A stretch of DNA of 64,000 nt from Sipunculus nudus (Eukaryota; Annelida; Sipuncula; Golfingiida; Sipunculidae): assembly GCA_026874595.1 (NCBI GenBank), contig CM049317.1, positions 69,771,618-69,835,617 of the forward strand. The letters run 5' to 3'. The notes under the pieces were generated by a model. The model was given only the letters and a program-made list of their open reading frames with translations. It ran no database searches and was not told the origin of the DNA. The position numbers were made by a program, and so were the translations under genes. Below, piece after piece: positions 15,401 to 22,464 of this stretch (position 1 is the stretch's first letter; every line of letters starts with the position of its first letter).

Positions 15401-18400
15401 TTTTTAATTTGTTGTCCTATAGCACCACTTAATATAATCCAATAGAACATAAAATAATTTATCATTGACATGAACATTCATTAATTTTACTCTTCCTATG
15501 TAAGGACTCAGCATTTTATTTATTATTTTTGTTAACTGTAGTCTGTAACTATATAAATACAAAATATATGTGGCCTGGATGACATCCCAGGCATCTGATT
15601 TGGACTGAACAATATTGTCAATAATAATAATACAATCAAAAATATAATCTGTACATAGCGAAAATGCCCAGTTAATCGAGTTATGTAATAAGTAAATATA
15701 CATGCATGTGTCTGCTGGAAATACCTTGTACCCAGTATAAGTATAACTTGGACACAACACGTTTGGGGATGCAAATGTCGTTTGTTTATATGCCGGGGAT
15801 GTGGGGGGGGGCTGGTAGCGCTGTTAAAGACCGGCTGAGTAATGCATCGTGTTGCTCCTTGCTAGCAATACTATGCAGATATTTACATCTGGCAGACCAT
15901 ATAGGAATCGTCCTTTGAAGGTGAAACGCGAAAAACATACCAAGCCAATCGTTAATGTCTTACCGGGCCGCCATCTTGAAAATCCCACTGCACTATAGAA
16001 CATTCCAGCACGCCTGTCCACCTGTTTTTTCGTGATTATTTTTTTGATAATCAAAGAATGTCCAAACTTTTTAATCTTAGGGCAGAAAGAGGAAATAGCG
16101 TAATTAACTACTATGGAAATAATAGCGTACCTTATGTCATTTTCCTGTAAACAATTTAAAAGCATTTTATGAGTAATAAGTCTATTCTGTAGCGACATCT
16201 TGCAACTAATCTGTGAAATATATAGGCATATCAGGAATTAGTGATGACGTCATAATAGCCGTGACGTACTAAAGAGGCGCCCATATTCATGGGACCAATA
16301 ATCAAGAGTTGCCTACCCCTTTTTCAGCGAGACTTGTATTCTCCGCGTGCACGCGCTTCACTGTTACGTCACATTACTTTATATCCATATCCAAGGTGGA
16401 TAAACAATGGCCACTTATTAGGGACGCCATGAACCACTGATATATATGAGATATGTCAACCAGGCCGTAAAGTGAATAATATTTATATTTTGAATAGGTA
16501 AGGTACCAAAAATTACGCTTTGGCCTCTTTATGCCATTGGTGCAAATATTATTTTGCAAGTTGGTCTTATGTAGAGATAATCGCAAAAAAACAGGTGGAC
16601 AGGGGTGCTGGAACGGACTATGCCGCCATGGGCCTAACATTCCACGGCGTAAAACTAAATGTAGATGTACCAAGTTGTTTCACCTGTCTACAAGCAATTG
16701 CAAAGTTTATCATGAATCAAAACTGACTTACCTGTAAGCTTGAATTTCTGGGAGTGACGGATTCTCTGCATAAAAATAGTGATTTGCTGTTGGTCTTTCT
16801 GGCACCTCATGTCACTGCTGGAGCCGCCAAGAAGATACACGTCACACGTGACATGTTCAGTCAAACGCCCGCAGTGCACCCTCGCGTTAATATAAGGAAT
16901 TAATGACACTCACGCGGGAAAAGGGGTTTTTACGGGAAATACATAAAACAAAACCCATTTACAAGAGGCTACGGGTGAGGAAAGAAAGAACAACCCATTT
17001 ATCTAGAAAGAACCATTTTATAAAACTCTTCTTCTAACAGTGTACAGTTCCACCGGAAACAATTTGATCTTGACTTAATGTTGCCATGGAAACAGAAGGC
17101 TGTGCAACATTTTGCTGTATGACAACATTGCTGCCGCTAATGGTTGCTAGGAGACCAGGTTGTTGTTGGACACCTACTGGACTGGTCTGTGCACTGGGTG
17201 GACTAGATATTGAAAAATCATCGTCTAAACCAAGTTCATTGCGCAACAGGTTTTCACTATGTAGCTTACCCTTAAGACAGGCAATGTAGCGATTACAGAA
17301 GTCTTTGCATAGTTCATTTACTTTCTCCAGTTCCAATAAATGGATCTGTAATACTTGTATTGCTTTCAACATCTGAAAAGAAAATATGATTAAGTAGTAA
17401 CAATTTTAAATGAAAAAGAATGATGGTTTAAAACAAAATGCCCTGCAGGTCTGGCTAACAGGCTTATCAGAACCTTTTAATTTCATTTTAAAGTGCACAT
17501 TAAAGCACCTTTTCAGGGTTTTCAAGGACCATGACCATCAGTTTTTATGAAACAACTTCTGATTTAGTCATAATTTTGTATGAATGGGAACAATTGCTGT
17601 TTCCACTTTGTGTTAACCAAGATTTAAGGACATGCACAATTTCAGCTGAATACAATGAGTCAGTCACTAGGACTTACAGATGGCATATGCATGAATGGAC
17701 ACCCCGTGGAAATAATTGAAGGTGGCACCACCAGTCTAGAGTATGAGATGAAGATATCAAAGATCTACGGACATGCAAAATTTCAGCTCAATACATTTAA
17801 ACAATCCTGAGATATCGACTTTTATCAAAAAGACACCCAGATCATACCGCACAACAAGAACTGTAGGTGGTGCCACCAGTCTTTGTTACACACACTAAGT
17901 GAGTGAATAACTATGCCAGGTTTCAGAAAAATCAGTCCAAGGGTCTCACAGGTGCTCTCTGGAAACAAATGTGACGGCAGTGGTGGAACTCTAATTAAAA
18001 CATAGTATCCACAAAACTGTTTAAGTGGGTACAATAACTAATTATAAAAGAAAACGACCAATCATCAGTATAATAAATTAATTGGCAATTAATGTTTATC
18101 CCCTTTTTCACAATTCTTCACAGGTCCTGGTTCTACCTTTTGCAAAAAAAAAATCACAGAAATTGCTTTGGTAGTTCTTGCTAATCCTGCTTTCAAATAA
18201 ACTTCCCACCCAACAAACAAACAGACAAACAAGATGACCAGAGGTCACGCGCTTGCCGGAAATGGAAATAATACAGACAGACAGACAGAGAGTGCATGTA
18301 GAAACAGTCATATGAATGAGCAACGTTGTGGGGGCAGCAGAAACGAATAATACGTTTATGTATGTAGAAACAGTCATATGAATGAGCAATGTTGTGGGGG

Positions 18401-19796
18401 CAGCAGAAACAGAAATACGTTTATGTATGCATGCTGACCTTGAATAGCTGCATACCTTTCTAGTGTAAAAGGGATCAAGTTCAAACATTTCCATGAAATC
18501 CTGTTAATCTTGTTTGACAAGAAGCAGTGAGAAGTTTTCAGATTTGTCATGTCAAGCTGGCCAAATGTTATGAAATGCCAAAAACTAGACCTGTCTAGCT
18601 GTAAAAGTCGCCAAGTTATTAGCATTTCTGTGAAATCTCGTTTTTTTATCGTTTGAGGAGATATGGTGCAAGATTTGGCCAGTCTTGCAGGTTTGTCATG
18701 TCAAGCCGTCCAAATGTTATGAAATGCCAAAAACTAGACCTGTCTGGCTGTAAAAGTCGATGACTTGTATGCATTTCTGTGAAATCTGGTTTTTCCACAT
18801 TTGACCAGATATAGTGCGAGATTTGGCCAGTCTCGCATTTTTACTATGTCAAATTGGCCAAATGTTACCAAATGCCGAAAACTAGACCTGAGTAGCTGTA
18901 AAAGTCGCCTAGTTATAAGCGTTTCCATGATATCTCGTTTTTTCTCCCTAGACGAGATATGGCGCAAGATTTTGCCTGATTTCTTTTCTGGCGTGTCAAG
19001 TTGGTCATATGTTATGAATGCCGAAAACTAGGCCTGTGTAGCTGTAAAAGTCACTGAGTTATAAGCATTTCCGTGAAATCTCGTTTTTTTCACGTTTGAC
19101 CAGATCTAGTGCGAGATTTGGTGAGACTTTCAGTTTTATCATGTTTATAAGCTACATAATGACCAAAACCAGACTTCTGTAGCTTAAAAATTGACAAAGA
19201 TAGAAAACGTAGCATGACTATTTTCAATTTATCAAGTTTTAACCCAAAAATTCGTAACCATGGTAACGGCAGATTTGAGTCAGGTACCCATCATATAAAA
19301 GGCCATGGAATGACAAATAAAACAAGTAATGGTTTAAGTGGCTACAACCATTTGTTACAAAGTTATGGAGCAAAAACTGTATTGCATACTTTCCATGATC
19401 TTGACCTTCACCATGATGCGATGTTGACCAAAAACAACAGGGTTCCAGGACTTTGGGTTGTCAATCATACCTGTAAGTCTCAAGTCGATTGCTGCAAAAT
19501 TGTGGCCAGGAGAGCGCAGAGAAACAAACAAAAAGACAGACAAATGGACATACGGAACTGACCAACATGCTTGCCGAAATCGAAGATTGAAAGAGTGAAA
19601 ACATATCCTCCTTTAGGAGAATCACACTCACCAGGGCATCAAGGTCAGTGTCCTCACTAAAGAACGGTCGCTGGTCTTGCTCCTGATGAGGAATAAAAGA
19701 CTGGATGTTGTTGTCGAAACTATCGCATGGCGGACAGTCCGGGGTCTGAGTGGCTTGTTCACATTTCTCAAACAGCAGTGGGAACAGGGGGTATAC
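1462..19796 (-). CDS. PKNOX: PKNOX/PREP-class TALE homeobox gene, partial (gene span, six exon pieces)
   Basis: The gene is read on the minus strand from 19796 down to 1462. PKNOX/PREP proteins are nuclear transcription factors that pair with PBX through an N-terminal MEIS/PREP domain and bind DNA through a three-amino-acid-loop (TALE) homeodomain. Seen here in order are [15 protein letters not shown] and then [20 protein letters not shown] (both PBX-interaction domain), a Gln/Thr/Ser/Val-rich linker with SGGTVYQ split across an insertion, a DEDDD acidic stretch, [20 protein letters not shown] (homeodomain start) and [20 protein letters not shown] to LLQVNNW. Splice sites are canonical and phases agree at four of the five junctions. 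The exception is 17043/5180, where an 11.86 kb element sits inside coding sequence. The 5' exons before the PLFPLL exon and the exon that would carry FINARRR were not found in the window. Family assignment is very secure; whether this is a PKNOX1- or PKNOX2-type gene is not meaningful for an invertebrate single-copy gene. Confidence 0.93.
2241..2389 (-). CDS. PKNOX: PKNOX exon: acidic linker and N-terminal half of the TALE homeodomain
   Basis: This 149-bp exon has acceptor TGTCTGTTACAG and a strong GTGAGT donor. The translation runs from [20 protein letters not shown] into the homeodomain arm and helix 1 ([20 protein letters not shown], then HIV). The last residue before the donor is Val, where vertebrate PREP has Gly or Met next to HPYP. 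The first 19 bp of coding sequence and the acceptor are also the repeating part of the 92-bp minisatellite just upstream, so the exon boundary itself is the ninth unit of that array. Confidence 0.93.
2391..3176 (-). repeat. 92-bp minisatellite carrying duplicated PKNOX 3' splice sites
   Basis: Nine units are anchored by the GAAAGG motif at 2371, 2463, 2555, 2646, 2738, 2830, 2921, 3012 and 3104, a period of 91-92 bp. The first unit overlaps the start of the homeobox exon (2241-2389); the other eight lie in the upstream intron. On the coding strand every unit holds a T/A-rich stretch, TGTCTGTTACAG and then GTTCATTGCCATCC, meaning the true acceptor plus the first coding bases. Units differ by only a few substitutions, so the amplification is recent. 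Confidence 0.95.
3177..4165. other. Remainder of PKNOX intron
   Basis: AT-rich intronic sequence between the minisatellite and the 4166 exon. No coding similarity, no clear repeat boundary and no RNA gene is visible. Confidence 0.5.
4166..4280 (-). CDS. PKNOX: PKNOX exon: Gln/Thr/Val-rich linker
   Basis: This 115-bp exon has acceptor TTTTTCAAG and donor GTATGA. The translation [20 protein letters not shown] continues to TTPVQNQ plus one base. The entering phase 0 matches the end of the 5131 exon (CCC ATA CAG), and the leaving phase 1 matches the homeobox exon (G + GT). The composition resembles the low-complexity glutamine/valine linker between the PBX-interaction domain and the homeodomain in PREP proteins. 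It has no catalytic or DNA-binding motif of its own. Confidence 0.85.
4281..5130. other. PKNOX intron between linker exons
   Basis: 850 bp bounded by the GTAGGT donor (5130) and the CAAG acceptor (4281). It is AT-rich, with no other feature seen. Confidence 0.6.
5131..5180 (-). CDS. PKNOX: PKNOX exon, 3' part: linker segment on the far side of the insertion
   Basis: The reading is [17 protein letters not shown], followed by a GTAGGT donor at 5130. Vertebrate PREP1 has GGTVYQPV followed by a TPQG run, so this piece continues the SGGT at the end of the 17043-17372 piece. A polypyrimidine tract plus CAG (TTATTTTTTTACAG) immediately precedes it, but that tract belongs to the terminus of the inserted element. 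Using it as an acceptor gives one base (T) before the GTA codon, for which the upstream half offers no phase-2 GT donor. Confidence 0.85.
5181..5420 (+). repeat. Left terminal/subterminal region of the CACTGT element
   Basis: CACTGTAAAAAAATAAGG is followed by repeated AAACCCTT / AAGGTTT motifs in both orientations (for example near 5249, 5310 and 5375), giving a foldback-prone subterminal zone. On the minus strand the very end is a good-looking 3' splice acceptor. Confidence 0.6.
6310..7580 (+). repeat. Interspersed repeat copy related to 34910-36850
   Basis: Shared stretches with the 35-36.6 kb region include a G-run after a GAGG-rich lead (6375-6390 versus 34937), a TTATAATTATTAAATATTTA block (near 6473 versus 35180), ATTTTAATTCCCATTCTA, and a GAAAATTAAATCAAATGTA block (near 7283 versus 35290). 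It is non-coding, AT-rich and diverged. Confidence 0.6.
7587..7721 (+). pseudogene. 3' end of a CR1/L2-like LINE reverse-transcriptase ORF
   Basis: The frame reads [20 protein letters not shown], then [19 protein letters not shown], then a stop at 7719. This is the very common C-terminal signature of CR1/L2-group LINE proteins (R-FS---P-LWN-LP ... F---LKT-L). No upstream reverse transcriptase is visible, so it is a 5'-truncated remnant inside the larger element. Confidence 0.8.
7780..7980 (+). repeat. Interspersed repeat tail ending TCAGCTGAGCTAAAA-type
   Basis: It contains the segment with TTTCTCGAAGGAACAAACC, then 'ACCCAGTGTTCGG...GGTCTTGGGAATCTCTAA', and ends TAGTCAGCTGAGCTAAAAA at 7961-7979. 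The same end recurs at 10275, 10643, 27868, 31446 and 37692. Confidence 0.65.
8170..8442 (-). pseudogene. Decayed coding remnant inside the CACTGT element (family not recognised)
   Basis: After a consensus acceptor (TTACAG at 8443-8448) the minus strand reads [20 protein letters not shown], then [12 protein letters not shown] and a stop. After one frameshift it continues [20 protein letters not shown], then [20 protein letters not shown] and a stop at 8170. The two halves look like one protein C-terminus with one frameshift. The composition is protein-like rather than repeat-like. I do not recognise the domain; a transposon accessory ORF or a captured host fragment are both possible. Confidence 0.55.
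8602..8640 (+). repeat. Head of a head-to-tail element
   Basis: ACAAGGGACC...GGTCCCAGAGC followed by TCAGCTGA at about 8633, matching the heads at 21111, 28845, 34091 and 46139. Confidence 0.6.
9284..10275 (+). mobile_element. Head-to-tail element, about 1.0 kb
   Basis: The head GGGACCAATGGGTCTTGATG is followed by CTCAGCT. The body contains a satellite-like monomer (9927-10240: GGGGCACCATCAGTCT ... GGTAACAGAGACCTAATTTC ... ACGGACGGACAGACGGAC). The tail is AGTCAGCTGAGCTTAAAAAA at 10258-10275. This is a nonautonomous element with no coding sequence. Confidence 0.6.
9366..9433. repeat. (TA)n microsatellite
   Basis: About 68 bp of nearly pure TA dinucleotides with two TTA interruptions. Simple sequence. 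Confidence 0.98.
10276..10643 (+). repeat. Diverged second monomer of the same element family
   Basis: It repeats the body found at 9927-10275 (GGTTGTGCCACCAGTTTTAG ... poly-G of about 13 at 10429 ... ACTCTCAGTCAGCTGAGCTAAAA) with heavy divergence. It looks like a tandem or adjacent copy. Confidence 0.6.
10655..10790. other. Less AT-rich patch with weak coding character
   Basis: On the minus strand a short frame reads [20 protein letters not shown] before a stop. On the plus strand there is a donor-like CA|GTAAGT at 10769-10776. Either could be a relic exon of the enclosing element; neither is convincing alone. Confidence 0.25.
11405..13157 (+). mobile_element. Possible degenerate head-to-tail element
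   Basis: Head-like AAGGGACCTATGGGTCACTG is followed by CTCTGCTGAAG at 11405-11440. A tail-like GCTCAGATGACTATTATAGT then CAG lies at 13131-13153 and is cut into by the G-rich minisatellite. The body 13000-13090 matches the 7790-7920 repeat. The boundaries are weak. Confidence 0.35.
12685..12852. repeat. GGTACCT/AGGTACC palindromic low-complexity repeat
   Basis: Reiterated TACCT, GTACC and CCTAGGTAC words in both orientations, able to fold on themselves. No coding meaning. Confidence 0.85.
13157..14545. repeat. G-run-rich compound minisatellite
   Basis: Modules alternate: TGTTGGACAGTACTCTCTG, then AATGTGACTGGCCTCACACA, then CATAGGTGTGTGTACCTG, then CACTC(A/G)ACATCAAATACATG, then a run of roughly 8-15 G. 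Longer units also carry AAATGGAGGGG-ATGGTGGGGGAGGG. Six or more G-runs point the same way. The open frames across it are products of the repeat. Confidence 0.95.
14546..15780. other. Non-repetitive AT-rich interior of the CACTGT element
   Basis: No protein similarity, RNA gene or tandem repeat is seen on either strand. Confidence 0.5.
15962..15978 (-). promoter_or_regulatory. YY1-like AAGATGGCGGC motif with start codon and splice donor
   Basis: The minus strand reads CAAGATGGCGGCCCGGTAAG: a YY1-type AAGATGGCGGC, an ATG at 15974-15972 in good context, and a GTAAG donor four codons later. In animals this arrangement marks the 5' end of many genes and of some transposons. It could be the first exon of a transposon gene read leftward. 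No confirmed downstream exon is seen. Confidence 0.4.
15985..16680. repeat. Inverted pair of about 80-bp motifs
   Basis: AAAACAGGTGGACAGG-GTGCTGGAA occurs on the plus strand at about 16588-16613 and inverted at about 16002-16027. In both copies a GCCGCC/GGCGGC motif follows. The intervening DNA is CpG-richer than its surroundings and contains TGACGTCA at 16245-16252. Confidence 0.6.
16245..16252. promoter_or_regulatory. CRE-type palindrome TGACGTCA
   Basis: A perfect CREB/ATF palindrome, followed 9 bp later by the half site GTGACGTA, within the CpG-richer block near the right end of the CACTGT element. It could belong to the element's promoter. Confidence 0.35.
16920..17042 (-). repeat. Right terminal/subterminal region of the CACTGT element
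   Basis: Read on the minus strand it begins CACTGTTAGAAGAAGAG and then has AATGGGTT- and AACCCATTT-type motifs resembling the left end. The match is imperfect beyond the first 6 bases, with A/G-rich positions conserved only in character. Confidence 0.55.
17043..17372 (-). CDS. PKNOX: PKNOX exon, 5' part: second half of PBX-interaction domain and linker; cut by an insertion
   Basis: The acceptor CTTTTCAG precedes ATGTTGAAAGC, in phase with the upstream exon ([12 protein letters not shown]). The protein shows [20 protein letters not shown], then [20 protein letters not shown], then a Ser/Pro/Gln/Val-rich linker ending VSGGT. Coding similarity stops exactly at the CAGTG end of the large element at 17042. 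The in-frame continuation into the element reads V-H-C and then stops. The missing continuation (VYQ...) is found at 5180 on the far side of the element, so this is the 5' half of one interrupted exon rather than a normal exon end. The bases 17043-17044 (TA) are one copy of the proposed target duplication. Confidence 0.9.
17720..18030 (+). repeat. GGTGGCACCACCAGTCT-type interspersed repeat
   Basis: Related to the 53936-54240 sequence (GGCACCACCAGTCT...GAGATG, then GATCTAAG...ATGC..., then ...TCTCTGGAAAC...GGTGGAACT...ACATAGTATCCACAAAAC). Non-coding. Confidence 0.6.
18297..18429. repeat. Two tandem copies of a 65-bp unit
   Basis: GAAACAGTCATATGAATGAG starts at 18301 and again at 18366; the copies are nearly identical. 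Confidence 0.95.
18481..19200. repeat. Tandem repeat of about 148 bp, about five units
   Basis: AAAACTAGACCTG recurs at 18581, 18730, about 18878 and about 19022, together with GTGAAATCTCGTTTTTT and GCGAGATTTGGCCAG motifs. Diverged, non-coding. Confidence 0.9.
19632..19796 (-). CDS. PKNOX: PKNOX exon: first half of the PBX-interaction (MEIS/PREP N-terminal) domain
   Basis: This exon is 165 bp (55 codons, phase 0 at both ends). It has a clear acceptor (TTTTTGTGCAG before GTATAC) and a GTGAGT donor after GCCCTG. The translation starts [17 protein letters not shown] and ends [11 protein letters not shown], matching the known PREP pattern in which an acidic LD-L run leads into the next exon. Compared with vertebrate PREP as I remember it (PLFPLLALLFEKC), three residues are missing between PLFPLL and FEKC. 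I do not know whether that is lineage-specific. The 5' neighbour exon is not recognisable within the next several kilobases. Confidence 0.92.
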
Positions 19797-20792
19797 CTGC
19801 ACAAAAATACACAATGAGGAGTGGCAGAACATGAAGACAGTAATATTGAGCTTAGTGAAGCATGTCTTTGTGGATTGGAGGATAAACCAGTAATTATATA
19901 TAAGTTATAACACTTGGTTAAATTTTTGCAATTTTCACTTTCACAGCGTTTCGCAAGAATTCAAGTTTTGTGGCATCATAAGAGAGTTACCTAAATTGGA
20001 GCATGTATTATTTTATGAATCATCTAACAAGGCACATAGAACAAGTGTAAACTTGCGTGAAATTTAAACCATCAAGAACAAAAAGCCAACCAAATTGTCA
20101 CATTCGTCGTCACACCGCGGGCCTTCCCAGGGGGTTTTACTTTCAGCTATAAATCACAGCATCCAGTGAGTTTGAACTTCACTGAAAGGGAATGTTACCT
20201 GCACTACAAGAAGTGGTAGTGGGAACTTGTAGCCTGACAACTATGCACGTAAGTTTATTTTTGGATATGACTTTTAAATGACATTCCATTGGTTATTATA
20301 TACTTATCTGTTGTGAGCTGGGGACTATCCAGACTCAGAGGGCTCTAAAAAATTTTCTCCCTATTTCTCTCTTCAAAACGCCACCTCCACTTATGAGCGG
20401 GGTCTACGTATATGCGGAAATTTACGGTATTTATGCAGGGAAGATTGTAATCAGATGATATGATACTCATATGTGGGTGCTTATATTTTGTTGACCACAA
20501 AAGATGGCGCTACACAGCGGCAATGTCGACTCTGCACTTTGAATTCTTTATATTTTTTATATTTGATTTATGTCTGGCATTATACTAGATGAAGCACACC
20601 CTCTTCAGCTTAAAAGATGTATCTTTCAAAGTATGTACTTTTAGTCTGTATGATTATCACCTTTATTGTGTTTACTGGAATTGGAATGCTGCTTATGGGC
20701 AATAATGGAGTACATATTCGTAACTCATGCAGCTAGTGACCTTCCATCAACTTCACAACAAGCTCTTGCATTCAGACATTAATAAAAAGATT
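19797..20792. other. Region upstream of the PLFPLL exon, no PKNOX exon recognised
   Basis: No KRAIYRH-type coding is found. The right part (from about 20100) may be the 5' region of the Rex1-like LINE that starts coding at 20793, but that cannot be shown without a consensus. Confidence 0.4.
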
Positions 20793-20960
20793 AGAAGAAC
20801 ACGTGGCAGGAGAGGTCGAGTAAGAGCCAGGTTAAGGAGAAGATGCAGCACTTAACCGTTTGTGCCCACAATTAACTTTTGGTAACGTCCGTTCACTCAG
20901 CTCAAAGATTGACAAACTCCGTGCAAACTGACGATTTCTTCATCAATATTGTTACGGGAT
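20793..20960 (+). pseudogene. Rex1/CR1-like LINE fragment 1: start of the endonuclease domain
   Basis: The frame first reads RRTRGRRGRVRARLRRR. After a frameshift it reads CPQLTFGNVRSLSSKIDKLR, then AN, a stop, and RFLHQY. The basic RGRR..VRARLRRR stretch followed by F-NVRSL--K-D-L is the usual beginning of the APE-type endonuclease of Rex1/CR1-like LINEs. The catalytic part is missing here, and similarity resumes at about 28165. Confidence 0.65.
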
Positions 20961-21108
20961 GACATAAAAGCGGACCAAACTGTCTCGCTAGAGAAGCTTG
21001 CTTTGCTAGCGAAGCAGTTGATACGCCAGACTTGTGCGCCAGCAACATGGGTTCGAAACCTGGACCGGCCTTGTCTTTTCCCCTTGAGCAATTTATCTGT
21101 GTAAAGAA
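20955..21108 (+). mobile_element. tRNA-derived SINE-like copy 1
   Basis: It has an A-box-like TAGCGAAGCAGTTGAT and a B-box GGTTCGAAACC about 34 bp later, followed by GGACCGGCCTTGTCTTTTCC. A second copy lies at 27975-28125. It is a SINE head rather than a functional tRNA, because the acceptor and anticodon arms do not fold convincingly. Confidence 0.55.
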
Positions 21109-21424
21109 CAAGTGACCCATGGGTCATGACGCTCAGCTGACTGGGAAGAGATTCGCAAAAGGAAATTTTATCATCAGAATGGTAGTATATACCCATTCAA
21201 CTGAAGCATCAAACAGATTAACCAACAGGCCAAGATTTAGTCTGTATTTATATATCTCAAAAATAGAGAAAAATGTGTAAACTTTTAAAACTAGAATACG
21301 GGTAACCGACAAGTGACTACATGTATCTGCCAAAATCGGATAGTGAGGCATGGATTGAGTGGCAAGGGGAAATAGAGTGAGGTATGTTGCATATTAGCAT
21401 GGATGTCTGCAGCCTAAATGTGTA

Positions 21425-22462
21425 TGTAGGTTGTGCCACCTACCACAAATCCAGAAAGCTGTCCAAGTTGTATACACCTGCAAAATTTTAGGCAGAAAAG
21501 TCAAACCACTACATGTATATGAGCGATTTTTGCCCATGGCAGACAAACAGACAAACACTGTGCAAAAATCTTTGCAGGTAACCCCTCCAGTTTTGTGTAT
21601 GATAAAGACCTATGTGAGATCTAAACACATGCACAATTTTGGCCCAATCGGTCAAATGGTTCCTGAGATATGAGCTTGGATGTGTCCAGCGTTAACTAGA
21701 ATGTAGGTGGCGCCACCTGTCATAAAATCAAGAAAGCTGTCCACGATGTATAAACCTGCAAAATTTTAGGCAGTTATGTCGAACCACTACAGAGAAATGA
21801 GTAATTTTAGGCCACGGCAGACTAACAGACAGACACTGTGCAAACATTGTTACAGGTGGCACCACCATATTTTGTGTATGTTACAGAGCTATCAAAGGGC
21901 TACATTTGTATAAATTTTATTTCCTGATCGGTCAAACGGTTCCCGAGATATAAGCTTGGATGTCATCAGCATGAACGTGAATGTAGGTGGCGCCACCTGT
22001 CATAAAATCAAGAAAGCTATCCTGGATGTATTCACATGACGAATTTCAGGTGAATTAGTCAATTCACTGCAGAGATATGAGTGATTTTAACCCAAGGCAG
22101 ATGAACAGATGGACACTGTGCAAACATGGTTACAGGTGGCGCCACCATTTTTTGTGTATGTTATAAAGCAATCCAAGGGCTACATTTGTATCAATTTTAT
22201 TTCCTGATTGGTCAAACGGTTCCCGAGATATGAGGGTTTATGAGTGGAAACAGACCCACAAATGGACACTGAATAGAGAGGAAAGGTCAGAGGTCAATGC
22301 AAATTGGTTAGGCACCAGTTCACATGTGACCCGATAATAGGTGTAAGTTTGGGAAAAATCGGTCCATTAGTCTCCGAGGAGCTCTCTGGAAACTAACGCC
22401 CCTGCGGCGGAGGAACTTGGTCAAAAACATAGTATCCGCAAAACTTCGTTTTGGTGGATACA
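21425..22462 (+). repeat. GTAGGTGGCGCCACCTGTCAT-type repeat, about 260-bp units
   Basis: Units start ATGTAGGT(G/T)G-GCCACCT at about 21422, 21702 and 21982, and half-units carry GGTGGCGCCACC at 21706-21717, 21986-21997 and 22135-22146. Recurring text includes GCAGACAAACAGAC and GGTTCCCGAGATATGAG. Related blocks are at 32855-33640, 37850-38500 and 53500-54230. Confidence 0.85.
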
Positions 22463-22464
22463 AA

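Larger units (their letters stand above)
5181..17042. mobile_element. 11.86 kb CACTGT-terminal DNA-transposon-like insertion in a PKNOX coding exon
   Basis: Left end: CACTGTAAAAAAATAAGG. Right end, reverse complement: CACTGTTAGAAGAAGAG. The subterminal zones on both sides share AACCCATTT motifs. The element is flanked by TA on both sides (5179-5180 and 17043-17044). Deleting the element plus one TA joins ...GGT GGA ACT GTA TAC CAA ATG..., an uninterrupted PREP-like SGGTVYQ reading, which defines the empty site. Inside are a decayed minus-strand coding remnant (8170-8442), a LINE 3' end, interspersed repeats, a G-rich minisatellite and a CpG-richer block with a YY1-like motif near the right end. 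The superfamily is not certain. CACTG termini suggest the CMC (CACTA/Mirage/Chapaev) group, and TA target sites would fit Mirage. No intact transposase is seen. Confidence 0.75.
17373..19631. other. PKNOX intron filled with diverged repeats
   Basis: The intron between the two PBX-interaction exons has a GTGAGT donor (19631) and a CTTTTCAG acceptor (17373). It contains GGTGGCACCACC-type repeat (17720-18030), a 65-bp duplication, a repeat of about 148 bp, and a mollusc-like interspersed repeat at 19230-19470. No exon lies within it. Confidence 0.8.

Noticed and set aside
15404-16198. Minus-strand frames of 118 and 124 codons near the right end of the CACTGT element as transposase
   Set aside because: No catalytic motif or protein-like conservation recognised; lengths are not unusual for AT-rich DNA.
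20990-21080. Functional tRNA gene
   Set aside because: It has A- and B-box-like motifs but no convincing acceptor stem or anticodon arm, and a second diverged copy with a deleted A-box exists at 28020, so SINE is the better call.
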